Assembly: GCA_964482845.1 (NCBI GenBank)
Contig: CAYZZE010000025.1
Location: forward strand, 1 to 21,813
Direction: 5' to 3'
DNA length: 21,813 nucleotides
DNA from: VGPI01 sp964482845
GTDB lineage: Bacteria > Cloacimonadota > Cloacimonadia > Cloacimonadales > Cloacimonadaceae
Positions 21,805 to 21,813 of this stretch are shown here, in pieces. Below the pieces are notes generated by a model. That model was not told the origin of the DNA. It saw nothing but the letters and a program-made list of their open reading frames with translations, and made no database searches. How positions within the stretch are numbered: the stretch's first letter is position 1; each line of letters opens with the position of its first letter. A program made the position numbers and the translations under genes.

Positions 21805-21813
21805 TTTCGGATC

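Overview
The window reads as chromosomal DNA from a Gram-negative (diderm) anaerobe, most likely a member of Candidatus Cloacimonadota or a close relative. This rests on two exported proteins ending in FlgD-like/type IX-style sorting domains (an FPNPFNPSTTI-type motif and a C-terminal MLVK/VLVK), an outer-membrane beta-barrel protein, an intermediate GC content and many short intergenic repeats. The taxonomic call is inference from protein style, not from a marker gene. A run of exactly 100 N at 18522-18621, flanked by the same 55 bp on both sides, shows the source is a short-read draft scaffold.

Left part (1-5991, + strand): a repeat-rich intergenic stretch, then a phosphate acyltransferase (ptb-like) and rpiB. 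The conserved rpmH-rnpA-yidD-yidC-khpB(jag) cluster follows, and a metallo-beta-lactamase-fold hydrolase is translationally coupled to its end. The tightly packed genes serve translation, tRNA processing and membrane protein insertion. No dnaA, dnaN or obvious origin lies beside rpmH.

Middle (6566-18028, - strand): ten genes all read leftward. The first six, from pgsB to a small acidic protein, are separated by 0-23 bp and form a poly-gamma-glutamate locus: PgsB ligase, PgsC membrane partner, PgsW, an exported beta-rich protein, an outer-membrane barrel protein with an odd N-terminal extension, and a protein with an aspartate-rich tail. After a 170-bp gap come gpsA and, 4 bp later, a SNF2-family helicase with a SWIM-like zinc motif. 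A small aminoglycoside/choline-kinase-like protein and an exported cyclophilin with a C-terminal sorting domain complete the run.

Right part (18029-21813): a pgsB upstream region with a 58-bp tandem repeat, a TolC-like gene remnant spanning the scaffold gap, and a large secreted protein with an Asp-box and a sorting domain. That gene has a near-consensus sigma-70 promoter and a strong intrinsic terminator. The end of the window is non-coding and repeat-dense.

A 79-bp palindromic core occurs three times in the same orientation (280-358, 6213-6291, 21426-21504) with one mismatch, inside flanks that are much more diverged. Downstream of the third copy lies an array of three 22-bp-spaced hairpins with TTCA loops and compensatory base changes. 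The most interesting system-level observation is the poly-gamma-glutamate locus with built-in outer-membrane components and no recognisable PgsA/CapA; the most interesting DNA-level observations are the palindromic element and the covarying hairpins.
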